From the NCBI GenBank assembly GCA_036971615.1, contig JAYKKR010000024.1, positions 434,001-498,000 on the forward strand: 64,000 bases of DNA, given 5' to 3'. A model generated the notes under the pieces. It had not been told where the DNA came from, did not search any database, and saw only the letters and a program-made list of their open reading frames with translations. The stretch is from Amyloporia xantha (taxonomy: Eukaryota > Basidiomycota > Agaricomycetes > Polyporales > Adustoporiaceae). This document shows, one piece after another, positions 10,232 to 20,552 of the stretch. The translations under genes were made by a program, and so were the position numbers. The first letter of the stretch is position 1; each line of letters opens with the position of its first letter.

Positions 10232-11701
10232 TTAATCTTGACCACTGTCGCCCTCCGACCCTCTCGAGGAACCATTTTGGTCTTGCAGATTGAGGTCTTG
10301 TAGCCTCTCCTCTTCCTCTGCGAGGTCGCCGTTGTCTTGCTCTCTTCGGTACTTTGACAAATCCCAGTCCTCTTCGTCTCCCTCGTCTTCGTCTTCGAAC
10401 CATTCGGGGTTGTAAGTAAACTGTTCGGCGCGCCATGTCGTATCAGTCCACGCTCTACAACGAAAGAAAAATAGGCGGTGACTGACCAGATCCCTGCCAC
10501 TCATACCGCTGTTCTTTCCAGCTGCGTGTTGGGTGTCTTTCGCCTTCCGCATGGCTTCCTCCTCCGCCTGCTTCTTGTCCATCCTTGTTCGCTTCCACTT
10601 TGCGAAGGACTCGGGTGTAACAGGCGTCAGATTTGTACCGAGTTTGTGTCGCTGGTCGCGACATACCCCAATAAGTCACAAAGAACGTTTGAAATGGCCG
10701 GAAGGACAAACGCACCTCGACTTCCAGGAATTCCTCCAGACTGATCGTGTTTGCCTTCTCAGCCTCCTCCGCAGCCTTCCTCTGAGATTTGAGCATGAAT
10801 CCCGGAGGTAACGCATGCCGATATTGACATGACTCGCCGTTTGGACATTCCCAGAACCATCCGAACCTGTGGATTAGTCGTCAGAGATAGTCGCATCCAC
10901 GCCGCGAGTGACAGCGTACTTCTCTGTTTCGATAGCTTGGATGAAGAACTTGCATACGATCTAGACGGATTCACCGATGAGCATGTAGGTCACGACCACG
11001 ATGAAGAGCTACGTACATCGGTGGTGGTCCGTGGGTTTCCATGCTTTGATAATACCACACTCCGCAGCTTTTCCTCGTCCCACTGATCCATGGTATCTAG
11101 GCAAGAAGTCAGACTACCGCAAAGTGAGGATTCCTATCCTGAGAGACCAAGACGCACCTGCCAACTTTTCCTCCCGGCTATCCTCGTACAGGTTCTTCTT
11201 CTCAACCTTCCGCCCGACGTTCATATCATGACTAAATTTGCATTTGTTGCCCTTGTCGCAATGCCCCGCCTTGTAGAATGCACAGAGTATGGTCTTCGGA
11301 TCGACACCGAACGGGACCTTCTGCGCCTGCACCGGTTTGAAGAGTGCCGCTTCCTCCTTCTTCCGCTTCTCCTCCTCCAATTTGGCTTTCTCGCGCATGG
11401 CCTTTTCCTTCTCCTTCTCTAGGGCGGCGCGCGACTTGCCTGCCTGCGACTGCTGCTTCTCTATAGTGGCGATCTGCTTCTGGACCTTTGCGGATTTGTT
11501 TTTCTGTATCCGTAGCGATCACTTAAGTAAAGTAGGACAATAGGGATAGGGACGATACCGACATTTTTCATTCCGAAGGTCTATAAAGTCCTCGTCAATC
11601 GCTGTGTCAGCTCGGAGTCTGTGTTTGGCTGGAAGTCAAAATACCTTGTCATCCTTCGGTTTCGAGCTAGAGCCCGCTGTTTGCTGCTTCTTTGGTGGCA
11701 T
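10232..11701 (-). CDS. TMA46: TMA46/ZC3H15-type CCCH zinc-finger protein (DRG-associated)
   Basis: This ribosome-associated protein partners DRG-type GTPases (Rbg1 in yeast). The start at 11701 reads [20 protein letters not shown] very small second exon, TFGMKN, is followed by the Lys-rich [11 protein letters not shown] helix. Two CCCH fingers are visible: [19 protein letters not shown] and CKFF...[13 protein letters not shown]. Between them lies the family hallmark [11 protein letters not shown], and after them PPGFMLK and the DFRP-like region through [13 protein letters not shown]. The acidic tail ends at 10232. At least seven introns are needed and all phases agree. The last intron uses the acceptor just before TTTACTTAC (phase 0), which gives the conserved SGRDLF join. 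It is convergent with CWC2, with about 130 bp between stops. Confidence 0.9.
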
Positions 11702-12700
11702 GTTGGATATGGAGGATGTTTGGAGGAGTAGCCCAGGAGTGATTGGAAAGGCTTGCAGGGCAGATCGACGGTGGGATCACTGCATGCAGGAAGTGTGTGA
11801 CATGCATAACGCGTGACAAAACTGGAATATTTATTTCCGTGGGAAGAATAAGCGCATGGGGCCAAATGAGGCAGGCATAGCTCCAAATCGGGTAGTGGGG
11901 TTAAGACACATCTATTACTTACTTCCAGTCGATTGCTCGTCATGACGAACTTGTTAATCGCAAACCCATTGACCAGTCCTTTGCATTCTACACGACTTAT
12001 TTGTACTAGCTGATGCACAAGAAGTATAGAGCTGAACTTCACTGAGTACAGTATATATCCATAGTATGAATCTGGAACAGAATGTCGGAGGAATCATCGA
12101 CAGCGGAGGTGCATGCGTTTTATTAGCAAAAAGAGCTGCGCTTATAGAGCAACATAATCAATATAATCAGATTTGGGATACATAGGCAAAAATTTGGGGC
12201 GGTAGTGCATGACCTTTTGATCAAGAGTCTTGTGCAGGTACGTGGGTCGCTTGTTGGGGGAGCCTTTGAACCTGATCAGGACTGACATATGACACGACTT
12301 TTTCTGCATAACATAAAGAGAGCTTGGGATTATGTGAATGATGGCTGATATGCTAAGCTTGCACTACACATTGCCATAGGGAGCGGAAGATTAGTAATTA
12401 TTGTAGAGTTGAAAAACAGCGCGTCTCGGGAGAAACACAGAAGCTTCTGTATAAATCTACTGAGTCATTTTTTTCTGGCCTAACGTTTATTCGCATGCAG
12501 AATCGGAAGGGAAAGTGACAAGGTTGTGGTTCAAACAGGTGTAGGTGGTTATGGGTCCAACGCGTGGTTAGTCACGGTCACATGACGAGCGCCTCAAACC
12601 CCGTGCCACAAAGTCGAACCCTCCGCCCGCTTGTACCCACGTCCCTTCACGACTCCGTCTCGAGGTCGACACGAAGCCACACCTCCCTGCGTATACTACC
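11702..12700. other. Divergent intergenic region between TMA46 and the Ser-rich gene
   Basis: A roughly 1 kb spacer between two divergently transcribed genes. It is A+T-richer than its surroundings and contains no supported gene. It presumably holds both promoters; I could not identify a clear TATA box. Confidence 0.4.
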
Positions 12701-15191
12701 ATGTCGAACAACAAAGCTCGTAACAGCATTCTCTTCATGTTCGACCCACTGAAGACACCCTCGACGCCACGCAGAGACCCGTCTCCGGAATCCGGCAGCT
12801 CCGACAAGGAGAATGACACGCCTCCAGGAGACCTCACGGTCTTTTTCAATCGTGTTCAGACGTTCCATAAAACTCACGCACTGAAAACGCCAAAAGGAAA
12901 GCTCATCGACTTCGATACGACTATAGACGACTCCTCATGTTCGGATTCTGACGACGCGACCTTCCACCTGGAGGACCAGGCCGTTGAGGCGGACCTTGTA
13001 GCCTCATCCGGTACAATCGAGGTAAACTCAGCCAAGAGGGCTCCATTGGCCGATATCATGTTGGAAGAGACTCCCAGACCTCGCGATGTGCGAACGCTGT
13101 TGTCTATCCGCACAGATGAGCCTTTTGGGAGGGACCCGACACCGGTTCAGAATGTAACTGCTGCCCCTCTAACCGCACCACTCTCTGAAGTTATCAACTC
13201 GATTAACTTGTCATCCATGACCATCTCTACACCCGAACGCTCCAGCACTCATACACTGCAGGGGCTGCTCGAGCCGACGCCAGAGGAAGAAGACCATGCA
13301 GAGTCAGATGGGGACAACGAAATGGAGGATACTATCGCCATTCCTCTATCGTTCCCCCAGATCACCGTCAGCTCACCAACGTATTCCGAGTCGGACTCGC
13401 TTACCGAGTCTGATCTTCCGCCTTGCTCTGACTCACCCACTGATCGCCTCTTCGCGTCATCGTCCTCCGTTCTTGTTCCTCCGATGCGCCGGCCGCTATC
13501 GGCACATTCTATTCCCGCAGACGACCCCCGGCGTGGTTCTGTCGATTTGCAAACCTCGTTCAGCATGCACTTGCAGTCCGAGGAGATGTCCTTCGACCTG
13601 CTGAACGACAAAATCTCGTTCTTGGGCATGGCGCCCGGCGCGGACTCGTTTTGGGCCGGGGGAGAAGATGAGGAGGAAGAGTTCAACATGGAAGCGGAGG
13701 AGAGGAAGATGGAGGCAGCTGCCAGGGAGTATGAAAAGGCAGAGAGGGAGATGGCGAAAATGCAGCAGAAGCAGAAGAGCACTGTGCACTCTGTGACTGT
13801 GGATGTCCTGGATGCACCACAGCATGGTACGTGTTCTCACATGGTATCTGGCTTAGTATTTACGGTTTGCAGCCGAATGTGCGCCTTTGCCTCCATCTCG
13901 TACAGTAACACATCCAAAGCAGCCGGAAGCGGGTAAGTATACCATATAATACGTTTTTCTATCTTTCGCTAAGTTCTATTCAATGGCATGTAAGATCCCG
14001 AGATCCAGAAACCTCGCCAACTACTGACTAGAATGGCTGTGTTCAGTGTGCCTGCAGACATAGCGGATTCAGGTTCGTCTTACGATTCGAGCTGAAGGTT
14101 GTGAACGCTGACGTATTTGAAACCCAGTCGCCGAAGAAGAGGCGAATCGTGGTTCATCAGCTCTAACTGCGATTTTTCCTTCTCAACCAGCCGTCTGTCG
14201 GCAAAGCAGTATGTCGTCCCAAGATTCTTATATGTTTTGTCCTAGTTCTCACTGTTGAATTATTACAGCACCTGAACGCAGTCAACCTGGAGAATCGAAG
14301 GATGCCCCTGCTGAGGCTGTCACAGCAACGGTCCCAGAAGTCGCATCCTCGACGATGGCGGATCTAGCGACTCCAACCTCACCGCCTCTTATCCCAGAAG
14401 TCCCGATCCCTGCCCTCCGCATCAATAAGAAGACATGGAAAGTGCACGGGCGGACAGAATCTATGAACAGCGTGGCCTCGTCTGTCTCTAGCTCTGGCAC
14501 CAGCACCAGCACTAGTGTGAGCAGTGGCAGCACGAATGCGACTAGTGGAAGCAGCACCCATGACGCGAACCCGGTTCCGAGACTGGACATGGCTGACAAG
14601 AAGGTGGCAGACCTGCCCAGTTCTTCTTCCGCCGATCTGGCGGCCCCTGCTCGTGCGCCTAGGACCGTCATCCGCGGTGTTCAGCGTCCACCAGCCGGGT
14701 CGGAGATGTTAGGCTCGGCTGTCATCGTCCCATCTACTGCTCTTAGCGCCACAGGCCAGCAGCGTCCCGCGGGCCAGAACAAGCTCCGTGCTGCATCAAG
14801 CAGTGCAGCGGAGGCGCGCAGCCGGTTCGCAGCAGCGGGGGTACAGCGACCCAACCTGCAGCAGGGCCAGAGGGCCATGCCCAGTCATATGATGCAGGGT
14901 GCCGGTGCGTCGAAGGCGCAGAAGTCGGCGTCCACGGCGGGCGGGAACGGACCGGCTTCCACGGTGAATGCGGGACGCGCACCCACAGTCCCTGCGTCGA
15001 GGAGCGGGGGAGGTGTTGGTGGAAGCCTGAGGGCACCGACACGATATGGCACGGTGAGCGGCGCGTCGAGTGCAGCCGCTTCTGCGTTGCCAAGGCCCGC
15101 TTCGCGTTTGCCCGCTCCTTCCACAGGAGCGCTTAGAGGGAAGGACGCAAAGACGTTCGGGACGAGTGCGAGGATGGGGCACTGGTGCTAG
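12701..15191 (+). CDS. Ser/Pro-rich acidic protein of unknown function (about 755 aa)
   Basis: Five exons (12701-13826, 13873-13932, 13995-14072, 14128-14208, 14269-15191) stay in one frame for 756 codons. I do not recognise the family. The N-terminus (SNNKARNSILFMFDPLKTPS) is the most conserved-looking part, with several TP/SP sites and a KTPKGKLIDFD segment. The middle is Asp/Glu/Ser-rich, and residues around 310-365 form a likely helix/coiled coil (EEEEFNMEAEERKMEAAARE). The C-terminal third is disordered, rich in Ser, Ala, Gly and Arg, and ends GTSARMGHWC. The many Ser/Thr-Pro sites suggest regulation by proline-directed kinases; that is inference. No membrane segment or catalytic motif is visible. 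Confidence 0.7.
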
Positions 15192-15597
15192 GCGGGCGTT
15201 CTAGAGGACCTGCTGATTGTTTTCACGTATTTCTCGATTCACGCTTGGTCAGTGGCATGTTGTCTCCTCGTCATGATATCTTTCACCTTTTACGCATGCA
15301 TATGATCCGCTCACATTTCAACACAAGTCACCATCGTCGTATCTCTCGCATGCAATCTCTTAGCTAGCATGTATGCATGGCAATAAACACGAATTCGTAT
15401 CTCGTTAAGACTGCATAGCGACACGCATTCAGGTTGTAAACGTTTAAACTCTCAGATGATACCATCTGCTCGTGCACATGAATAATACATATCTGCAAGC
15501 TTGATGGTGTGGAAGGGAAATGGGTTTGACGCATGTAACAGTAAGACGCGATCGATCGAGCTATGTTTCCTTTTTTTCGTTTCTCTCGTTTGTCATT
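15192..15597. other. 3' flank of the Ser-rich gene
   Basis: A+T-rich region with no supported gene. It contains the 3' untranslated region of the preceding gene and ends in a T-rich tract directly next to the inverted-repeat element. Confidence 0.4.
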
Positions 15598-15956
15598 AGG
15601 GCTGCTCAATTCTGCTCGCTCGGTGCGCGCTCGTCTGAGTACCTACCCGTTTTGGCCGTTTCCACTCGGCAGCCACGGCAAGCAGACCAGGTTGGGTCCT
15701 GGTATGGGTGAAGGTTTTCCTGACTGCAGGCTCGGTCAAAAAATTCGTAAAAGTCATTAGCGTTTTTGTACATGTATGCATAGCCTGTACGAAAGGTTTG
15801 GGCACGAGAATAGCTCGCACATGTCAGGAAATAATACACCTACACCCTGTGCAGCGTGGCTGATGCAGCGCGCTCGGATTTAGCCGTGTTCGAACAGCCT
15901 AAACAAGGAGGTGCTTGAGTGAGCGCGCACCAAGCGAGCAGAATTGAGCAGCCCTA
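15598..15956. mobile_element. MITE-like non-autonomous DNA transposon with 35-bp terminal inverted repeats
   Basis: The first 35 bases, beginning AGGGCTGCTCAATTCTGCTC, recur as the reverse complement in the last 35 bases, ending GAGCAGAATTGAGCAGCCCT, with one mismatch. The 359-bp element is flanked on both sides by ATT (15595-15597 and 15957-15959), consistent with a 3-bp target-site duplication. A reading with TA flanks is also possible. There is no transposase or coding potential inside. It sits in the spacer downstream of the Ser-rich gene. I saw no second copy in the window, so the family assignment is open. Confidence 0.85.
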
Positions 15957-16523
15957 TTATTTCCTCCATTCTCTAGACTTCCTTTTGGACTCATCTCGCG
16001 AACCCTGGATATCATAATCCTCTACTCTCGGATGATGGAAAGCGAAGGCGGACGGTGCGGTCAGTCGGACGACGTTGTAGGCGCGACGAGCGACGTCCAA
16101 CTCCTGAGGGCGGCGGGCTGCGCAGCAAATAGGACGCGTCTCGGGGCTCCGTAAGTTCGCTGATCAGAGACATTGCCCGATGACGAGCCAAGCCCGAAGC
16201 TCGAGCCTACATCGTCTGTGCTGACGCCTCGGCTCCCAAGATGTTTTCCTTATTTAGCATTTTACCTTCCGAATCCGTATGTCTTACTTTTCCTTCCTGT
16301 CGAGCTTTCGGTGTTCCCGGGCGCAAGCCCTCAGACTGTAGCTTCCATGCATGTGTCATATCCTGTTGTTCTCCGAGCTGTACAGTATAAAGGGCGCCCT
16401 CCCGCCGTCGAATGGAGCATTGACCTTTCCCCCTTTTTCCTCGTCGACGACCTATCGGACGCTTCTGCTATACTCAGTGCTTTCTTCGTTGTGGCTCGCC
16501 GCCTCTTCCCCTCCCACAATACA
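15957..16523. other. Upstream region of the coiled-coil gene
   Basis: No supported gene. A TATA-like box, TATAAA, lies at 16386-16391, about 135 bp before the proposed start at 16524, and the interval between them is pyrimidine-rich. Confidence 0.4.
16386..16391 (+). promoter_or_regulatory. TATA-like box
   Basis: TATAAA lies about 135 bp upstream of the proposed start of the LC8-motif scaffold gene. It is assigned by position and consensus only. Confidence 0.35.
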
Positions 16524-19500
16524 ATGGGCGGCGAGGACCATACTTATATTATCTGGTACCGAGCTGTGTAGGCATTTGAATCACTGGAGAGAAGCCAGGT
16601 TCGTTTCCCGAATAGGCAAGTCTTCAAGAACAGCGATCGAGTCGAACTATATGCGCTCACCTACCGAGGGCAGAGACCAATTCTGAACGCGCCACGTTGA
16701 AGGAGGCCCAACGCGTTACCAACCGGGTTGAGCAATTTTTTGCCTCGTTTCTTGCCCCGCTGGAGTCCACTCAGTGTGTGCTGCGTGGCACTGCGGCTCG
16801 GGCGAACTCGCTCTAGGCACGGTCACGGGAACAGTAGCCAAAGTTTGCATTACGTAAACAATACACTGTGCGGAATCCGCTGGCGCTGGCCACACTCCTG
16901 CATAACCTCTTCACCAATACCCATGATCCGAACATGGAACAGGCCAGTAGTGTTAGCCATACCACAGTCACTGTAGCCTCTAATATTTCTTGCAGACAAC
17001 ATATGGACGCAGCCGACAGTCAATCGCTGACCTCGAGCAAGAATTGTATGATATATTCCAGAACCACCCGCGCGCCCATCTCAACGACGCAGACGAACCG
17101 GTCATTCCAGGAGATGCTCTCGTCGACGTCCTCCGCACTTTCTCGCACCACCACAACTCGGTGGAGCTCATGACGCGGGAGGAGGAAGACCAAATGATCC
17201 AGCTCCTGGACAGCAACCCTGGCGTTGCGGTCACTCCCCAGGTCCTCCTGCAGTTCATTGCTCTGAGAACGACGTCCAGCCCGCATCACAGTCCTGATAG
17301 CTCACCGCCTATTGCTGACGATGATATTGACCAACGCGGAAGGACGGAGGATCGGGATTACGACGAGGGGCACTCTCGATCATCCAGCCGGGATTCTACC
17401 GGCACGTCGATCTACAGGCCGTCCTCTCGCGGACCCCCCGTACCCCCAAAGACACCAACCAATCGTGAATCACCATTTGACGCGACGCGAAGACAGAGGT
17501 CTACCCCTCTGGGCAATGCCTGCAGCGCCTTCGAGCTGGTCGCGACGGCCACCACCTTCGCGGCGGAAGAGCGACGCTGGCTCGCGCAGTCGGGCGTCGA
17601 GTGATTCAGAGGTGAATACTTTACACGTGAATGCTGTGACTTGACTGATGTGGCGTGTTTGACGTAGTCTACAAGCCCACCGACAGCGTTCGGCCGCACG
17701 CCAGGACGAAGTCGCGCGCCGTCCAATCCTACCAGCCCCTCATCGCCTGTCGGCTCTCCGCCCTTCGCCGGTTCCATTTCCCGCCCTCACTCCCGCGCTC
17801 AGTCGCAACCCCAGACGCATTTTGCCTCACTTGGCAGCGTCGTCGGCGACTACAAGCATGGTTCCTCGCCTGAGCGCGACTACGATTACCGCAGCGGTCT
17901 GTTGTCGCCCCCGCCGTCAGATCTGTCTGAGACATCCTTTGATGAGGACCATCGGTTCGCTACGGAGAGCATCTCGTCCCTGAAGATGCCGCGCGCGGCC
18001 GGATCAGACGACGGAGACTCGGATTCGGATAGGGACGATGACTCAATGCTGGGACTAGTTATGGACCGGTCTGCGGCGTCGTCGACGGTCTCGCTGGACC
18101 TGCAGGAGCGGCTGGACGCGCTGCAGCGGATGAACACTGACTTGGGGCGCAAACTGCTCGAGGCGGAACGGACGCTGCAGCACAAGCTGGCCGAACACGA
18201 GCTCGAGCTTGACGAGATGCAGAGCAGACTTGAAGAAGTCAGAAGTGAGCTGAGTGCAACCAAGCGAGAGGAGAAAGAACTCCGATCGAAAGAGGTTAGA
18301 GAATTTCTGTGGCGTCGCGCATATAGTCCGGCATTGAACGTCTATCACGTATAGCGCACAAACCAGACGCAGATCTCGGCCCTGGAGTCCGAGATTGCGA
18401 AGTTGCAGAAAAGTCTGGATACCGCCAAAGTGTCGTACCAGAGCCTGCAAAAGCAGTACCAAGAGCAATGTGGTAAGTCCCAGAGCTGGTCCTTTCTCAC
18501 CCAAATTTGTGCTCAACGTTATCCGCATGCAGCCGAATCCGAAAGATATCGCAACGCCCTTCGCCGGCGAGACCAAGAAATCAAGGATTTCCAAGACACT
18601 GCCGCCCTGCATGCGATCGAAGTCACCAAATGGTCCCGCGAGCAGTCCAACTACGAAGAGCGCATCGCGTTCCTCGAGAGCGAGCTTGTCATCGCGCAGC
18701 AGGCACAGGTGCAGCTCGAGGAGCAGAAGCAGGAGAACATGATGCTCAAGGAGACGATTGATCGCATGCGCTTCGACATGGACGAGATGCGCAACAGCGC
18801 GGCGAGCGCGCACATCTCACACAGGGTGGCTCAGGCAGCTCGAGCGCCCGAGGCAGTGTGAGCAAGAGCTTGGGTGCTGAGCTGCTGAGCAAGATGAAGG
18901 ACGGGAAGTGGGAGATGGAGGAACCAGAGGAGGAAGAGGAGGAGGAGGTCTCTGGCGAGTTGGAGATGGAGCCAGAGGACGAAGACACGGAGGGCGAGGA
19001 CGTCGTTGAGACCATCATCACGCGCACGAAGCGGGTGGGTATATTCCTTTGTCTGTACCGCTCACGCGCTAAAGTTTACTTTGTCCCTTGTAGAAAGTGG
19101 CGAGTCGTGCGAAGCGCATGGAGACAATCAAGGTCGAGGAAGTCAAGGAGTACTCAGACACAGCCACTCAGCACGACATGTCCGAGTTCACAACTTCATG
19201 CGACATCCAGACGGATCCGGAACCGAAGGTCCTCACTGCTTCATTCAGCATCCAGACCGAGGAACTTCCTGTGAGCTCGATGGAAATCCAAACTGAGCCG
19301 GAACCGGAGCCGGAGCCAGAACCAATCAGAGTTACTGCCAGCGTCGAAATTCAGACGGACGAGCCTGAATCCTCGGCAACGGCACAAGACGACGACGACG
19401 AGACCCTCGCGTCATCATCATCAACCCTGCTACCGCCGACACCTAAGGCGCAGCATGAAGAGCTTGATCCACACAACCACGATTTGCCTCCCGACTACAA

Positions 19501-20062
19501 CCAGGTCACAGGACAAGACCGGGATGAGCTTGCCATTCGTGTTGCGAACGAGACGCTGAAGCAGTGGCACAAGGGCCTCAAACTGCCCATTGAGCCCGTC
19601 CGGGGTGGTATCTCCGTGGATGCCATCGAGGACTGGAAGGTGCTGAAAGAGGAGCTCGGTGTCGAGTGCTCAGCTATCGACCGGATTGTCGAGGAGTCTG
19701 CACGGACCGGTCTGCCCCGCTCTCCTAAGGATGGCGAGCATCCCCGCCGTCGCCGCGGTCGGTTCTACAATATCTACAACACCTACGTGTACGGAGATCC
19801 GGAGGGCGGGTCGATGATGTCCACGAGTCAATTCCTGTTCTGCATTGGAGCCTCTGCGGCGGTCGCCTTCATTGTCGGACAGGCCATGGCGCCGCAGTAT
19901 GTCGTACCGGGAGGTGCAACGTACTACGATCGCGCTGCCTGGTCGAGCTTCAACTCTATCCAAGCGACTGGCGAAGGTTTTGGTACAGACGGGGCTGTCT
20001 GGGACCTTCTTGGCCGGCTAGGGGGAGGCGCTGCGAGGACCTTGCGAGGGTGGCCCACATAG
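16524..20062 (+). CDS. Coiled-coil, C-tail-anchored protein with tandem LC8-type (IQT) motifs
   Basis: I do not recognise a named orthologue. The 5' exons are tentative: MGGEDHTYIIWYRA, then TNSERATLKEAQRV, then FALRKQYTVRN...PNMEQ, joined by a GC-AG intron (16943-16995) to TTYGRSRQSIADLEQEL. After an EF-hand-like helical pair (about 17010-17270) come a Ser/Pro-rich linker and a long coiled coil (about 18090-18830). An acidic segment follows, then a stretch with four IQT[DE] motifs 12-21 residues apart (19205, 19250, 19286, 19349). A basic RRRRGRFYNIYNTYVYG motif precedes one transmembrane helix (FLFCIGASAAVAFIVGQAMA), with about 55 residues after it, ending GWPT. Two one-base register breaks (17511-17513, 18824-18826) lie in G runs and are probably consensus errors. 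The layout resembles a membrane-anchored dynein/LC8 adaptor; that is inference. Confidence 0.65.
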
Positions 20063-20552
20063 CCCACTCCTCACACTGTGAATATGTGCATAGATGCATA
20101 TTTATCTTGGAAGAAAATTTCCTCCAGCTCATTCGTTCTTGTCGTCGACCACATTCTTTATTCTCTCATTTGCTATTATGTTATGCTCTTTGGATTTTTC
20201 ATGTTCCTGCGATGTACGCGATATCACTGATGATACCACATGATACCCGTACTGTGCCCATGTCAGAAATGTGTGTATGTTACAGAGATGTATAACAAAG
20301 CATGCCTATGAAATCCTGTCGCCCAGCGGCGGCTAGGCTAATTCTATGTAAATGGAAACGAACAGGGATGGGGGATGAGACATGTGTGACGAAATAGTGA
20401 GTGACGGTACCGAGAACAATGAAAGAAAAGTGTGGTACAAACATAATATGAGAGGGGATGTCTAAGGAGAAAAGGAATCAAGGGGAATATACTCCTGTCC
20501 ACAATCTACGCACAGTAACGATGAGTTCATCGCCGGTATACACAGTAGCATA
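20063..20552. other. 3' spacer between convergent genes
   Basis: Spacer between the ends of the scaffold gene and the kinase gene. It is A+T-rich with no supported gene, and probably holds both 3' untranslated regions. Confidence 0.45.

Noticed and set aside
13249..13782. 177-codon open stretch on the minus strand
   Set aside because: Antisense to the Ser-rich gene, whose five exons keep one frame; the reverse reading is low-complexity Ser/Phe.
18055..18813. 252-codon open stretch on the minus strand
   Set aside because: It is antisense to the coiled-coil exons, rich in Leu/Arg/His as expected from a reversed coiled coil, and has no domain or splice support.
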